A stretch of 64,000 nucleotides of DNA from Flavobacterium hydrophilum (GTDB lineage Bacteria > Bacteroidota > Bacteroidia > Flavobacteriales > Flavobacteriaceae), in NCBI RefSeq assembly GCF_003202405.1, contig NZ_QJHL01000002.1, forward strand, positions 682,001 to 746,000, written 5' to 3'. The notes under the pieces are model-generated. The model was not told the origin of the DNA. It saw nothing but the letters and a program-made list of their open reading frames with translations, and searched no databases. Numbering within the stretch: the stretch's first letter is position 1; every line of letters begins with the position of its first letter. A program made the position numbers and the translations under genes. Positions 8,957 through 17,485 of the stretch are shown in pieces.

Positions 8957-11332
8957 TTGAAAAATAAAATTATAGCGTTCTTTCAGCGCATTATAAATTG
9001 GATCAAAAAAAACAAAATCAAATCAGCAATTGCATTTCTGCTCTTGCTGATTTACTATTTTTCCCTTCCCCGAACATTATTCAAAGAACCCTATTCGACC
9101 GTTATAGAAAGCAAAGAAGGAGAACTGCTTGGCGCGAAAATAGCTGATGACGGACAATGGCGTTTTCCTGCACAGGATAGCGTTCCGGACAAATTCAAAA
9201 AATGTATTGTTTATTTTGAAGATGAGTATTTCTATAAACATCCCGGTTTCAATCCTGGTGCAATGGTTAATGCTTTTAAACAAAATAAAAAAGCAGGAAA
9301 AGTAGTTAGAGGAGGAAGTACATTAACGCAACAAGTTATTCGATTATCCCGCAAAGGAAAAAACAGAACCTATTTCGAAAAAATAATAGAAATTATTTTG
9401 GCAACCCGATTAGAATTAGGTTATTCTAAAAATGAAATTCTCGAAATGTACGCAGCACACGCACCATTTGGAGGAAATGTAGTTGGACTGGAAATGGCTT
9501 CATGGCGTTATTTTGGTGTTCAATCCAACCAATTGTCATGGGCAGAAAATGCTGTTTTGGCTGTTTTGCCAAATGCACCAAGTCTGATTTATCCGGGAAA
9601 GAATCAAATTAAATTATTAAACAAACGGAACCGGCTTCTATTAAAACTGAATCAGGAAGGCATAATCGACAAGCAGACGTATGAACTTTCGATAGAAGAG
9701 CCTTTGCCGCAAAAACCTTATAATCTTCCACAAATTGCACCGCATTTATTGCAGAGAGCAGCTAAAAATGAAGAAGGAATAAGAGTAAAAACCACAATTG
9801 ATTATGCTCTTCAAAACAGAGTTAATCAAATAGCACGATATTATTACAATCAATACAAGCAGAATGAAGTTCATAATCTGGCAATTTTGGTGATTGATGT
9901 TCAAAGCAGAAATGTAATGAGCTATGTTGGAAATTCTCCGGCTGATGCAGATCATCAAAAAGATGTTGATATTATTGATGCGCCAAGAAGTACAGGAAGT
10001 ATTTTAAAACCGCTTTTGTATGCCGCAATGCTTGATGATGGTGAATTATTGCCTAATACTTTAATTGCTGATATTCCAACGCAGATTTCAGGTTATACAC
10101 CGCAGAATTTTAATTTGACTTTTGACGGAGCTGTTCCGGCACATCGGGCATTGTCACGTTCGCTAAATATTCCGGCGGTTTTAATGCTTCAGGATTTTGG
10201 TGTAAATAAATTTTACGAAGAATTGCAGAAATTCAAATTGAAGAACATCAATAAAACACCGGATCATTACGGTTTATCACTTATTTTGGGTGGTGCTGAA
10301 AGTAATTTGTGGGATTTATGCCGAACGTATGCCAATCTTTCATCAACGGTTAATTATTTCAATAAAAACAAAGGTCAATACAGAACCAATGAGTTTTCTG
10401 AGCTCAATTATAAAAACGACTTTAAACCCGATTTTGGTTCAGAAACCAATCAGAAGAATATTTTGAGCGCAGGATCAATTTGGCTGACTTACAATGCAAT
10501 GGAAGAGGTGAATAGACCGGAAGGAGACGAAGCCTGGAAGTTTTATGACAGTTCGCTTAAAATTGCGTGGAAAACCGGAACCAGTTTTGGAAATCGGGAT
10601 GCGTGGGCTATTGGAACCAATTCCAGATATGTGGTTGGAATCTGGGTTGGAAATGCAACGGGAGAAGGACGTCCGACTTTAACAGGAGTGACAAGCGCAG
10701 CACCTATATTGTTTGATGTTTTTAATTTACTGCCAAGACAAAGATGGTTTGATACTCCATACAATGATTTGGCTGAAGTTGAGGTTTGCCGATTGAGTGG
10801 TTATCTGGCAAAAGATAATTGTCCGAAAATCAAACAATGGGTTTCTAAAAAAGGGAAATCGACAAAAGTTTGTCCGTATCATAAAACGGTACATTTAGAT
10901 AAAACAGAGCAGTTTCAGGTCAACAGCAGCTGTGAAAGCATAGACAATATTATCACTAAAAGTTGGTTTGTTTTGCCTCCGGTTATGGCCTGGTATTATA
11001 AAAGCCAGCATATTGAGTATTTGCCTTTGCCGCCTTTTAAAGAAGGTTGCGAAGGTATTCAATCTAAAACAATGGATTTTATTTATCCGAAAGCAAACAG
11101 TAAAATTTATTTAACGAAGGATTTTAATAGTAATGTACAGCCCGTAATTTTAAAAGTTGCTTATTCTGAAAGAGATAAAGAGTTGTTTTGGTATGTCGAT
11201 AATGTTTACAAAGCCACAACCAAAACATTTCATGAATTACCTATTACTCCAACTTCGGGAATACATTATGTTACGGTTGTTGATGTTTCGGGGAATGAAA
11301 TCAGAAGAAGGATTGAGATTGTGAGAGAATAA
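8957..11332 (+). CDS. pbpC: Penicillin-binding protein 1C
   Basis: This 791-residue bifunctional peptidoglycan synthase polymerises glycan and cross-links stem peptides in the periplasm. A single N-terminal TM segment (~22-38) is followed by a GT51 glycosyltransferase domain (catalytic E88 in EDEYFYKH, then GGSTLTQQ), a transpeptidase domain with S348-I-L-K351, SLN and KTG (AWKTGTSFGNRDAW), and a C-terminal BiPBP_C domain (~695-791). Translation starts at a TTG; an in-frame stop at 8942-8944 excludes earlier starts and no ATG fits before the GT domain. It follows the alpha-2-macroglobulin gene, the common pairing thought to couple protease trapping with wall repair. Confidence 0.93.
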   Translation: MKNKIIAFFQRIINWIKKNKIKSAIAFLLLLIYYFSLPRTLFKEPYSTVIESKEGELLGAKIADDGQWRFPAQDSVPDKFKKCIVYFEDEYFYKHPGFNPGAMVNAFKQNKKAGKVVRGGSTLTQQVIRLSRKGKNRTYFEKIIEIILATRLELGYSKNEILEMYAAHAPFGGNVVGLEMASWRYFGVQSNQLSWAENAVLAVLPNAPSLIYPGKNQIKLLNKRNRLLLKLNQEGIIDKQTYELSIEEPLPQKPYNLPQIAPHLLQRAAKNEEGIRVKTTIDYALQNRVNQIARYYYNQYKQNEVHNLAILVIDVQSRNVMSYVGNSPADADHQKDVDIIDAPRSTGSILKPLLYAAMLDDGELLPNTLIADIPTQISGYTPQNFNLTFDGAVPAHRALSRSLNIPAVLMLQDFGVNKFYEELQKFKLKNINKTPDHYGLSLILGGAESNLWDLCRTYANLSSTVNYFNKNKGQYRTNEFSELNYKNDFKPDFGSETNQKNILSAGSIWLTYNAMEEVNRPEGDEAWKFYDSSLKIAWKTGTSFGNRDAWAIGTNSRYVVGIWVGNATGEGRPTLTGVTSAAPILFDVFNLLPRQRWFDTPYNDLAEVEVCRLSGYLAKDNCPKIKQWVSKKGKSTKVCPYHKTVHLDKTEQFQVNSSCESIDNIITKSWFVLPPVMAWYYKSQHIEYLPLPPFKEGCEGIQSKTMDFIYPKANSKIYLTKDFNSNVQPVILKVAYSERDKELFWYVDNVYKATTKTFHELPITPTSGIHYVTVVDVSGNEIRRRIEIVRE

Positions 11333-11443
11333 ATTTTAAAAGGAAATTTTATTTTTTGAAATTGTTTCGCCTGTTAGCGTTCGCTCGGGCTCAAATTCCT
11401 AAATCAATGATACTTTGATGAATTAAAGTTTGTTATGAAAATG

Positions 11444-11530
11444 ATTGCCTAGCCCAGATAGGAGTGGTATCCTTTTTCTGGCTCCTTTAGCCAGGAAAAG
11501 ATACAAGCGGATAGCTGGAAATTGCTTCTA
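11444..11530 (+). repeat. Dispersed structured RNA-like repeat, copy 2
   Basis: The flanks match copy 1 (CTAGCCCAGATAGGAG and AGCGGATAGCTGG) but the central hairpin is different in sequence, CTTTTTCTGGCT with AGCCAGGAAAAG, and still pairs. It lies downstream of pbpC in the same orientation. Confidence 0.75.
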
Positions 11531-11612
11531 ATAAAACAAATTTCAATTTTGAAGTCCCAAATCTCAAAGTCAAATGTAAAATGAGATTGCTTCGTTCCTC
11601 GCAATGACGCAT

Positions 11613-11646
11613 AAAAAAACCGCCAATCTCACGAAAGGCGGTTTTT
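11613..11646. terminator. Bidirectional terminator between pbpC and rng
   Basis: The stem AAACCGCC/GGCGGTTT is flanked by A and T runs on both sides, so it can stop transcription of pbpC on the plus strand and rng on the minus strand. Confidence 0.85.
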
Positions 11647-11650
11647 GTTT

Positions 11651-13195
11651 TTATTCTGAAATAACATTTCCTTTATTATCATAGAAATGATATTCTAAGT
11701 ACGTGTAAGCGTCACGAGGTATGATTTTCACCCATTTCTTATGCTCAAAAAACCATTTTGAACGTAAGGATGGAAAACCTTTACTGAGGTAAGCAGCCAC
11801 AAACGGATGTACATTAAGCACAACATTTTTGTGGGTTTTTAAAAGTCGGTCTAAATCCAGTGCGATTTTATCAATGATTAAAATTGGAGCTTCAATTTCG
11901 CCATTTTCATTGTTTGGATCTTCTTCTCTGGTTTTAATATTAACTTCTGGTCTTACGCGCTGTCTTGTAATTTGAACCAAGCCAAATTTACTAGGCGGTA
12001 ATATTTTATGTTTTGCTTTATCGTCGCTCATTTCTTCTCGCAAGAAGTCGAACAAAACTTTCCTGTTTTCAGGATTAGACATATCGATAAAATCAACTAC
12101 GATTATTCCGCCCATATCACGCAGACGAAGTTGTCTTGCGATTTCAGCGGCGGCAATCATATTTACTTCCATGGCGGTATCTTCCTGATTGGTCGCTTTA
12201 TTAGAGCGGTTTCCGCTGTTTACGTCTATAACGTGAAGAGCTTCAGTGTGTTCGATAATAAGATAAGCGCCTTTGCTCATCGAAACCGTTCTTCCAAATG
12301 AAGTTTTGATTTGTCTCTCTATATTGTATTTCTCAAAAATCGGAGTGTCGTTTGATTGATAAAACTTCACAATTGATTGTTTTGAAGGTGCAATTTCCTG
12401 CAGGTAATCCTTCGTTTGATGGTACAACTCTTCATCATCTATCTGAATACCGCTAAAGGTATCGTTGAAAACATCTCTTAGTATTGAAGAAGCTCTGTTA
12501 AGCTCTCCTAGTACTTTGGATGGATGATGAGCAGTTGGTAATTTTTTACACATTGCAGTCCATCTGCCAAGCAGGTTCTGCAAATCTTTTTCTAATTCGG
12601 CTGTATTTTTGCCTTCGGCTACTGTGCGAACAATAACACCAAATCCTTTAGGTTTGATCGATAATACAAGTTTTTTTAGGCGATCCTTTTCTTTTTTGTC
12701 TTCTATTTTTTGTGAAATAGAAACACGGTCAGAAAACGGAACCAGAACAATAAATCTTCCTGCCAATGAAAGCTCAGCGCTTATTCTTGGACCTTTGGTA
12801 GATATAGGTTCTTTTACAACTTGTACTAAGACAGATTGATTGGCACTTAAAATATCAGTAATGATGCCATCTTTGTCAATCTCTTTTTCAAACTGAAAGG
12901 TTTTTAGGGAGAAATCTTTTAATTTACCTGCGCTTACAAGTTTTATGAATTTCAGTTGGGAAGCTAAGTTAGGTCCTAAATCGTGATAATGTAAAAAAGC
13001 ATCTTTTTCGAAGCCTACATTTACAAAAGCAGCATTAAGTCCGGCAACTGGTTTTCGTATTTTGGCAATAAAAATATCACCAACCTGAAAGTTGCTTGTT
13101 TCTTGTTCTTTGTGTAATTCAATTAGTTTTCCATCTTTTAATAAGGCAAAATCTACTGCTTCAGAACCAGACCTAATGATCAATTCTTTATTCAC
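11651..13195 (-). CDS. rng: Ribonuclease G (Rne/Rng family)
   Basis: This 514-residue endoribonuclease of the RNase E/G family acts in rRNA maturation and mRNA decay. It has an S1-like N-terminal region (VGDIFIAKIRKPVAGLNAAFVNVG) and the catalytic Mg-binding aspartates in HVIDVNSGNRSNK and IIVVDFIDMSNPENR. The GTG at 13195 is preferred because it gives the conserved MNKELIIRSGSEAVDF; a further 11 in-frame codons upstream read into a non-conserved simple repeat (13219-13290). It lies downstream of the 30-residue basic peptide and HU, an order I believe is conserved in Flavobacteria. Confidence 0.93.
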   Translation of the reverse strand: MNKELIIRSGSEAVDFALLKDGKLIELHKEQETSNFQVGDIFIAKIRKPVAGLNAAFVNVGFEKDAFLHYHDLGPNLASQLKFIKLVSAGKLKDFSLKTFQFEKEIDKDGIITDILSANQSVLVQVVKEPISTKGPRISAELSLAGRFIVLVPFSDRVSISQKIEDKKEKDRLKKLVLSIKPKGFGVIVRTVAEGKNTAELEKDLQNLLGRWTAMCKKLPTAHHPSKVLGELNRASSILRDVFNDTFSGIQIDDEELYHQTKDYLQEIAPSKQSIVKFYQSNDTPIFEKYNIERQIKTSFGRTVSMSKGAYLIIEHTEALHVIDVNSGNRSNKATNQEDTAMEVNMIAAAEIARQLRLRDMGGIIVVDFIDMSNPENRKVLFDFLREEMSDDKAKHKILPPSKFGLVQITRQRVRPEVNIKTREEDPNNENGEIEAPILIIDKIALDLDRLLKTHKNVVLNVHPFVAAYLSKGFPSLRSKWFFEHKKWVKIIPRDAYTYLEYHFYDNKGNVISE

Positions 13196-13218
13196 TCTGT
13201 AAATTTTTATCCAGACTT

Positions 13219-13290
13219 TTAGTTTCAAGTTTTAGGTTTCAGGTTTCAAGTTTTATAACTCATAACTCATAACTCCATAACTCATAACTG
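13219..13290. repeat. Simple tandem repeats upstream of rng
   Basis: Two simple repeats adjoin: copies of a GTTTCA-type word (13223-13255) and about five imperfect copies of ATAACTC (13255-13290). Similar text fills other Flavobacterium spacers, for example ~54007-54041. It is not a CRISPR array: units are too short and have no spacers. Confidence 0.65.
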
Positions 13291-13452
13291 AATTGTAAGG
13301 ATGGATTAAACAATATTTTAACAGGTATTGAACCCGGGGAAAAGTTAGATTTTAGAAAATTAGATTTTTAGATTTAAAGAAAATTTCTTTTGTCTAACTG
13401 ATCTAAGTAGTCTAAGATGTCTGCTTTTCAATTTCAATGAACGGTTAAAAAG

Positions 13453-13480
13453 AAAAAAGTAGTTTAAAACTACTTTTTCT
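13453..13480 (-). terminator. Terminator after the 30-residue peptide gene
   Basis: A near-perfect palindrome, AAAAAGTAGTTT with AAACTACTTTTT, is followed on the minus strand by a T-rich tract. It overlaps the stop codon of the small gene, so rng probably has its own promoter or depends on read-through. Confidence 0.75.
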
Positions 13481-13562
13481 TTTTGTGACGGTTAGCTCTC
13501 GCTCTTTTCTTTCTTTTGTGAGTAGCTACCTTATGTCTCTTTCTTTTTTTACCACTTGGCAT
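13470..13562 (-). CDS. 30-residue very basic conserved peptide
   Basis: The gene starts at an ATG (13562) and encodes 30 residues ending in TAG, of which about 20 are Lys, Arg or His (begins MPSGKKRKRHKVATHKRK). I recognise the same peptide as widely conserved next to HU and rng in Bacteroidota, which for so short a sequence implies a real product. The composition is that of a ribosome-embedded protein. One candidate is bL38, the extra ribosomal protein reported in the F. johnsoniae 70S structure, but I cannot confirm the sequence match here. The neighbouring RNase G acts on rRNA, which fits a ribosome-related job. Confidence 0.8.
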   Translation of the reverse strand: MPSGKKRKRHKVATHKRKKRARANRHKKKK

Positions 13563-13593
13563 ATCGTATCGATTTTATGATTAATTAATAGTA

Positions 13594-13884
13594 TTATTTT
13601 GCTTCGTTATTTGTTTTTACTCCCTCTACAAATACTTTTGCAGGTTTAAAAGCAGGAATATTGTGTGCAGGAATTTTGATTGTGGTATTTTTAGAAATGT
13701 TTCTTCCTGTCTTTTCAGCTCTTGTTTTTACGATGAAACTTCCAAAACCTCTAAGATAAACATTATCTCCAGTTTCCAAAGAAGTTTTTACTTCTTCCAT
13801 AAAAGTTTCTACTGTTGCCTGAACATCTCCTTTTTCAAGACCTAGTTTCTCTGAAATCTTTGCTACGATATCTGCTTTCGTCAT
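13594..13884 (-). CDS. HU family DNA-binding protein
   Basis: This 96-residue HU/IHF-type protein bends and compacts DNA. MTKADIVAKISEKLGL is the usual start, and the DNA-binding beta arm contains GRNISKNTTIKIPAHNIPAFKPAK with the intercalating proline region. It diverges from mutY and is the first gene of the HU - small peptide - rng group. A well-placed promoter (13935-13966) lies upstream. Confidence 0.95.
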   Translation of the reverse strand: MTKADIVAKISEKLGLEKGDVQATVETFMEEVKTSLETGDNVYLRGFGSFIVKTRAEKTGRNISKNTTIKIPAHNIPAFKPAKVFVEGVKTNNEAK

Positions 13885-13934
13885 TTTCTTTCCTATTTTT
13901 ATTTTATAAATGATGTACTATTTTTTTGAGTTTG

Positions 13935-13966
13935 CAAATATAGGAATTAAATAAATAATTAATCAA
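13935..13966 (-). promoter_or_regulatory. HU gene promoter
   Basis: On the minus strand TTG (13966-13964) is followed after 21 bases by TATATTTG (13942-13935), a good match to the Flavobacterium TTG-N17-23-TAnnTTTG promoter. The leader to the HU ATG is about 45 bases. Confidence 0.7.
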
Positions 13967-13999
13967 GCTAATTCGTTAAATTTTAATTACATAAACATT

Positions 14000-14007
14000 T
14001 ACTTTTG
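14000..14007 (+). promoter_or_regulatory. mutY promoter -7 box
   Basis: TACTTTTG matches TAnnTTTG. Transcription should start near 14012, which places an upstream in-frame ATG (14005) outside the message and supports the ATG at 14026 as the mutY start. Confidence 0.6.
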
Positions 14008-14025
14008 CATTCTAAGTATTTTGCA

Positions 14026-15072
14026 ATGAAATTTCATAACCTCTTGATAAAATGGTATTTACAAAACAAACGTGATTTGCCGTGGCGAAAAACTGTCAAT
14101 CCGTACCATATTTGGCTCTCAGAAATTATGCTGCAACAGACAAGAGTAGCACAGGGAATGCCTTATTTTTTTTCTTTTACTGAGGAATTTCCTACCGTGT
14201 TTGATTTGGCAAATGCCGATGAACAGAAAGTTTTAAAACTTTGGCAGGGATTAGGGTATTATTCCCGTGCCCGAAATTTGCATAAAACGGCTCAATATAT
14301 AGCAAATGATTTAAATGGCGTTTTTCCGGCTACTTATAATGATTTGCTGAAATTAAAAGGAGTTGGCGAATATACCGCTGCAGCGATTGCTTCTTTTTCT
14401 TATAATGAAGCTGTTCCGGTTGTTGATGGAAATGTATTTAGGGTTCTTTCGCGTTATTTTGATATCGAATCCGATATAGCTTTGCCGGCAACCAAAAAAG
14501 AATTTACTACGCTTGCAAAAGAATTAATGCCAAAAAACAACCCGGCAATTTTTAATCAGGCAATTATGGAATTTGGTGCTTTGCAATGTGTTCCTAAAAA
14601 TCCGAATTGTTATGTTTGTGTCTTTAATATAAGCTGTCTGGCCTTGCAAAAAAAGAAAGTGGATTTTTTACCAGTAAAATCTAAAAAACTAAAAATCACA
14701 AACCGCTTTTTTAATTACCTTATTTTAGAAGATGTTTTAGTGAATACTTTAATTCAAAAAAGAACTTCAAAAGGTATTTGGCATAATTTATATGAATTTC
14801 CTTTGGTGGAAACGGATGAAATTGTCGATTTTGATTTTATTTCAAAAACAATTCAGGATGGTATTTTGTCTTCTTACACTGTTAAAAGTATTGAGGAATG
14901 TTCATATGCTACTGTAATTCACAAACTTTCACATCAGCATTTACATATTCAGTTCTGGAAAATAAAAATTGACGGAATAATTCCTAATGGGGTGAATTAT
15001 AGTGATTTAAAAACATTTCCATTTCCTATTGCTATTTATAATTTTATTGAAAAGGAAGAAATATGTCGTTAA
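14026..15072 (+). CDS. mutY: A/G-specific adenine DNA glycosylase
   Basis: This 348-residue base-excision repair enzyme removes adenine opposite 8-oxoguanine. The helix-hairpin-helix reads LKLKGVGEYTAAAIASF, the catalytic Glu is in SEIMLQQTRV and the Asp in VVDGNVFRV; the [4Fe-4S] cysteines follow the C-x6-C-x2-C-x5-C pattern in CVPKNPNCYVCVFNISC. The C-terminal ~130 residues form the NUDIX-like 8-oxoG recognition domain. It heads the mutY-ssb-gldE-gldD order known in Flavobacterium. Confidence 0.95.
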   Translation: MKFHNLLIKWYLQNKRDLPWRKTVNPYHIWLSEIMLQQTRVAQGMPYFFSFTEEFPTVFDLANADEQKVLKLWQGLGYYSRARNLHKTAQYIANDLNGVFPATYNDLLKLKGVGEYTAAAIASFSYNEAVPVVDGNVFRVLSRYFDIESDIALPATKKEFTTLAKELMPKNNPAIFNQAIMEFGALQCVPKNPNCYVCVFNISCLALQKKKVDFLPVKSKKLKITNRFFNYLILEDVLVNTLIQKRTSKGIWHNLYEFPLVETDEIVDFDFISKTIQDGILSSYTVKSIEECSYATVIHKLSHQHLHIQFWKIKIDGIIPNGVNYSDLKTFPFPIAIYNFIEKEEICR

Positions 15073-15080
15073 AAAAAATG

Positions 15081-15088
15081 TATCTTTG
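15081..15088 (+). promoter_or_regulatory. ssb promoter -7 box
   Basis: TATCTTTG matches TAnnTTTG and leaves a leader of roughly 15-20 bases before the ssb ATG at 15109, so ssb can be expressed independently of mutY. Confidence 0.6.
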
Positions 15089-15108
15089 ATATACACAAAT
15101 GCTATATC

Positions 15109-15546
15109 ATGAACGGAACATTAAACAAAGTGATGTTGATTGGCCATTTGGGCGACGATGTTAAAATGCATTATTTTGACGGAGGTAACTGCATCGGCCG
15201 CTTTCAGTTGGCAACAAACGAAGTGTATATCAATAAAACAACAAACGAAAAGATTACCTCTACAGAGTGGCATAATTTGGTTGTACGCAATAAAGCTGCT
15301 GAAATCTGTGAAAAATATTTGTCAAAAGGAGACAAAATATATATTGAAGGCCGCATAAAATCAAGGCAATGGCAGGCTGAAGACGGAACTACAAAATATA
15401 CAACCGAAATTCAGGTAACCGAATTCACTTTTCTGACAACCAAAAAAGAAACAGAACACAAACTTCATCAGGCTCCTGAATCGCCAAAAAACACTAACTT
15501 TGAAAATCCTAATGAAGGCTTACCTATTAATGACTTGCCTTTTTAA
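15109..15546 (+). CDS. ssb: Single-stranded DNA-binding protein
   Basis: This 145-residue SSB has an OB fold (residues ~4-108, with EWHNLVVRNKAAEICEKYL and GDKIYIEGRIKSRQWQ), a short disordered linker, and the acidic C-terminal tip ending in NDLPF that docks replication and repair proteins. It binds ssDNA as a tetramer. The gene sits between mutY and gldE with its own promoter. Confidence 0.95.
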   Translation: MNGTLNKVMLIGHLGDDVKMHYFDGGNCIGRFQLATNEVYINKTTNEKITSTEWHNLVVRNKAAEICEKYLSKGDKIYIEGRIKSRQWQAEDGTTKYTTEIQVTEFTFLTTKKETEHKLHQAPESPKNTNFENPNEGLPINDLPF

Positions 15547-15569
15547 TTGTTTAACTAATTTTTTTCAAT

Positions 15570-16862
15570 TTGGACCCGGAGCCCAGTTTATTTTTTGCAT
15601 CTGCTGACAACAATTTAATTATTGGTTTTGTCGGAATATTTATTCTGCTCTTTTTATCAGCGATAGTTTCAGGTGCTGAAGTTGCTTTTTTTTCCTTGTC
15701 CCAAAAAGATATTGATGATACGTTACAGGAAAATAATCCGAAAGGGAAAATCATTTCGGGCCTTTTAGACAAACCCAAAAAACTCTTAGCAACATTGTTG
15801 GTTGCCAATAATTTTCTAAATATTGGAGTAGTTGTTATGTTTTCTTTTATCGGCAGGAATATTTTTGAGACTGTTAATTCTGCTTTATTAAAATTTATCT
15901 TAGAAGTAATTCTTGTTACCTTTTTAATTTTACTTTTTGGAGAAATAATTCCTAAAGTTTATGCAAGCCGAAATAATGTGAAATTTGCCAAACGGGTGGT
16001 TTATCCAATTGCTTTTTTAGATAAATTACTTTCTCCGGTAAGTTTGCCAATGCGTTCAGTTACCTTATATTTGTACAATAAATTAGGAAAACAAAAAACA
16101 AATTTCTCTGTCGATCAGCTTTCACAGGCATTAGAACTTACAGATTCTGAAGGAACATCCAGCGAAGAACAAAAAATATTAGAAGGGATTGTTTCTTTTG
16201 GAAATACAGATACCAAGCAGGTAATGAGTCCCAGAATTGACATTTTTGCATTAGAAATATCCGAATCTTTTGAAGTAATTTATCCAAAGATAATTGAGAA
16301 AGGATTTTCGAGAATTCCGGTTTATCGGGATAATATTGACCAGATTGAAGGAGTTTTATTTGTTAAGGATTTATTGCCTCATATTGATAAAACCGAATTT
16401 GACTGGACAACTTTAGTAAGAGAAGCTTTTTTTGTTCCTGAGAATAAAAAATTAGATAATCTGCTGAAAGATTTTCAGGGTTTGAAAAGTCATTTGGCGA
16501 TTGTAGTTGATGAGTATGGCGGGACATCAGGTTTAGTTTCTTTAGAGGATGTGATTGAAGAAATTGTAGGCGATATCAGTGATGAGTTTGATGATGAAAA
16601 TCTAAATTACTCTCAAATAGACGAGAAAAATTTTCTTTTTGAAGGAAAGATTAATTTAAAGGATTTCTACAGAATTTTAGAAGTTGATGAGGAAATTTTC
16701 GAATCTTACAAAGGTGAAGCCGAGACACTGGCGGGATTCATTTTAGAGATTTTAGGTAATTTTCCGAAAAAAAATCAAAAAATACCGTTTGAAAATTGTG
16801 TTTTTACTATAGAAGCTGTTGATAACAAACGGGTAAAACAAATAAAAGTAACAATAGAATAA
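15570..16862 (+). CDS. gldE: Gliding motility protein GldE
   Basis: This 430-residue inner-membrane protein of the CNNM/CorC family has an N-terminal DUF21 region with about four TM segments (~17-150), two CBS domains (~205-335, with IPVYRDNIDQIEGVLFVKDLLP and LAIVVDEYGGTSGLVSLEDV) and a C-terminal CorC/HlyC transporter-associated domain (~345-430). In F. johnsoniae GldE supports gliding and type IX secretion and partly stands in for GldD. The start is a TTG giving MDPEPSLFFASADNN. Its stop overlaps the gldD start (TAATG), so the two are coupled. Confidence 0.93.
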   Translation: MDPEPSLFFASADNNLIIGFVGIFILLFLSAIVSGAEVAFFSLSQKDIDDTLQENNPKGKIISGLLDKPKKLLATLLVANNFLNIGVVVMFSFIGRNIFETVNSALLKFILEVILVTFLILLFGEIIPKVYASRNNVKFAKRVVYPIAFLDKLLSPVSLPMRSVTLYLYNKLGKQKTNFSVDQLSQALELTDSEGTSSEEQKILEGIVSFGNTDTKQVMSPRIDIFALEISESFEVIYPKIIEKGFSRIPVYRDNIDQIEGVLFVKDLLPHIDKTEFDWTTLVREAFFVPENKKLDNLLKDFQGLKSHLAIVVDEYGGTSGLVSLEDVIEEIVGDISDEFDDENLNYSQIDEKNFLFEGKINLKDFYRILEVDEEIFESYKGEAETLAGFILEILGNFPKKNQKIPFENCVFTIEAVDNKRVKQIKVTIE

Positions 16863-17422
16863 TGTTTAAAAAAATAATTTATGCAGTCACTATTTTAGTA
16901 GTATTAACATTGGTGAGTTGTAAAGATGATGTGTTGCCAAAACCGGCTGGTTTTCTGCGTTTAGATTATCCGGAAGCAAAATATGTAAATTTTCAGAACA
17001 CCTGTCCTTTTTCTTTTCAAATGAATGAGGCAGCAGTAATTAAAGGCGAAAAGGAATGTGGCTTTGCCATTACATATCCAAAAATGAAAGCGACTATTTA
17101 TTTGACTTATAAACCTGTAAATAACAATATAGATAAGCTGCTTAGAGATGCTCAAAAGCTAACCTATGAGCATGTTATCAAGGCCGATGATATATTAGAG
17201 CAACCCTATTTGAATCCTGAAAAAAAAGTTTACGGCATGTTCTATCAGGTAAACGGAAACGCAGCAACCAACTCACAATTTTATGTGACAGACAGTACGA
17301 AGCATTTCATTACAGGTTCGGTTTATTTTTACAGTAAGCCAAATTTTGATTCAATTATGCCTGCAGCAAGTTATATCAAAAATGATATGCAGAGGCTTAT
17401 GGAGACTTTAAAATGGAAATAA
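16862..17422 (+). CDS. gldD: Gliding motility lipoprotein GldD
   Basis: This 186-residue lipoprotein (lipobox LVSC, Cys20) is required for gliding and type IX secretion in F. johnsoniae. The mature protein matches GldD throughout, with LPKPAGFLRLDYPEAKY, FAITYPKMKATIYLTY and VTDSTKHFITGSVYF. It overlaps gldE by one base (TAATG). A terminator follows at 17431-17463, so gldE-gldD form one unit, possibly with ssb. Confidence 0.95.
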   Translation: MFKKIIYAVTILVVLTLVSCKDDVLPKPAGFLRLDYPEAKYVNFQNTCPFSFQMNEAAVIKGEKECGFAITYPKMKATIYLTYKPVNNNIDKLLRDAQKLTYEHVIKADDILEQPYLNPEKKVYGMFYQVNGNAATNSQFYVTDSTKHFITGSVYFYSKPNFDSIMPAASYIKNDMQRLMETLKWK

Positions 17423-17430
17423 AATTACAA

Positions 17431-17463
17431 CAAAGGCGTTCAATTTTGAGCGCCTTTTGTTTG
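17431..17463 (+). terminator. Terminator after gldD
   Basis: The stem AAAGGCG/CGCCTTT is followed by TTGTTT and closes the gldE-gldD operon. Confidence 0.8.
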
Positions 17464-17485
17464 AAATATCAGCTATTAATATTTA

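Larger units (their letters stand above)
11333..11650. other. Intergenic region with repeats
   Basis: No gene is seen between the convergent pbpC and rng. It holds a 24-base repeat word (11366-11389) shared with 8818-8841, copy 2 of the structured repeat, a short 'attgcttcgttcctcgcaatgac' repeat half (11586-11610) related to those near 33.6 and 54.7 kb, and a bidirectional terminator. Confidence 0.7.

Noticed and set aside
13255..13290. Possible CRISPR array
   Set aside because: The ATAACTC units are seven bases, contiguous and without spacers; no cas genes are present.
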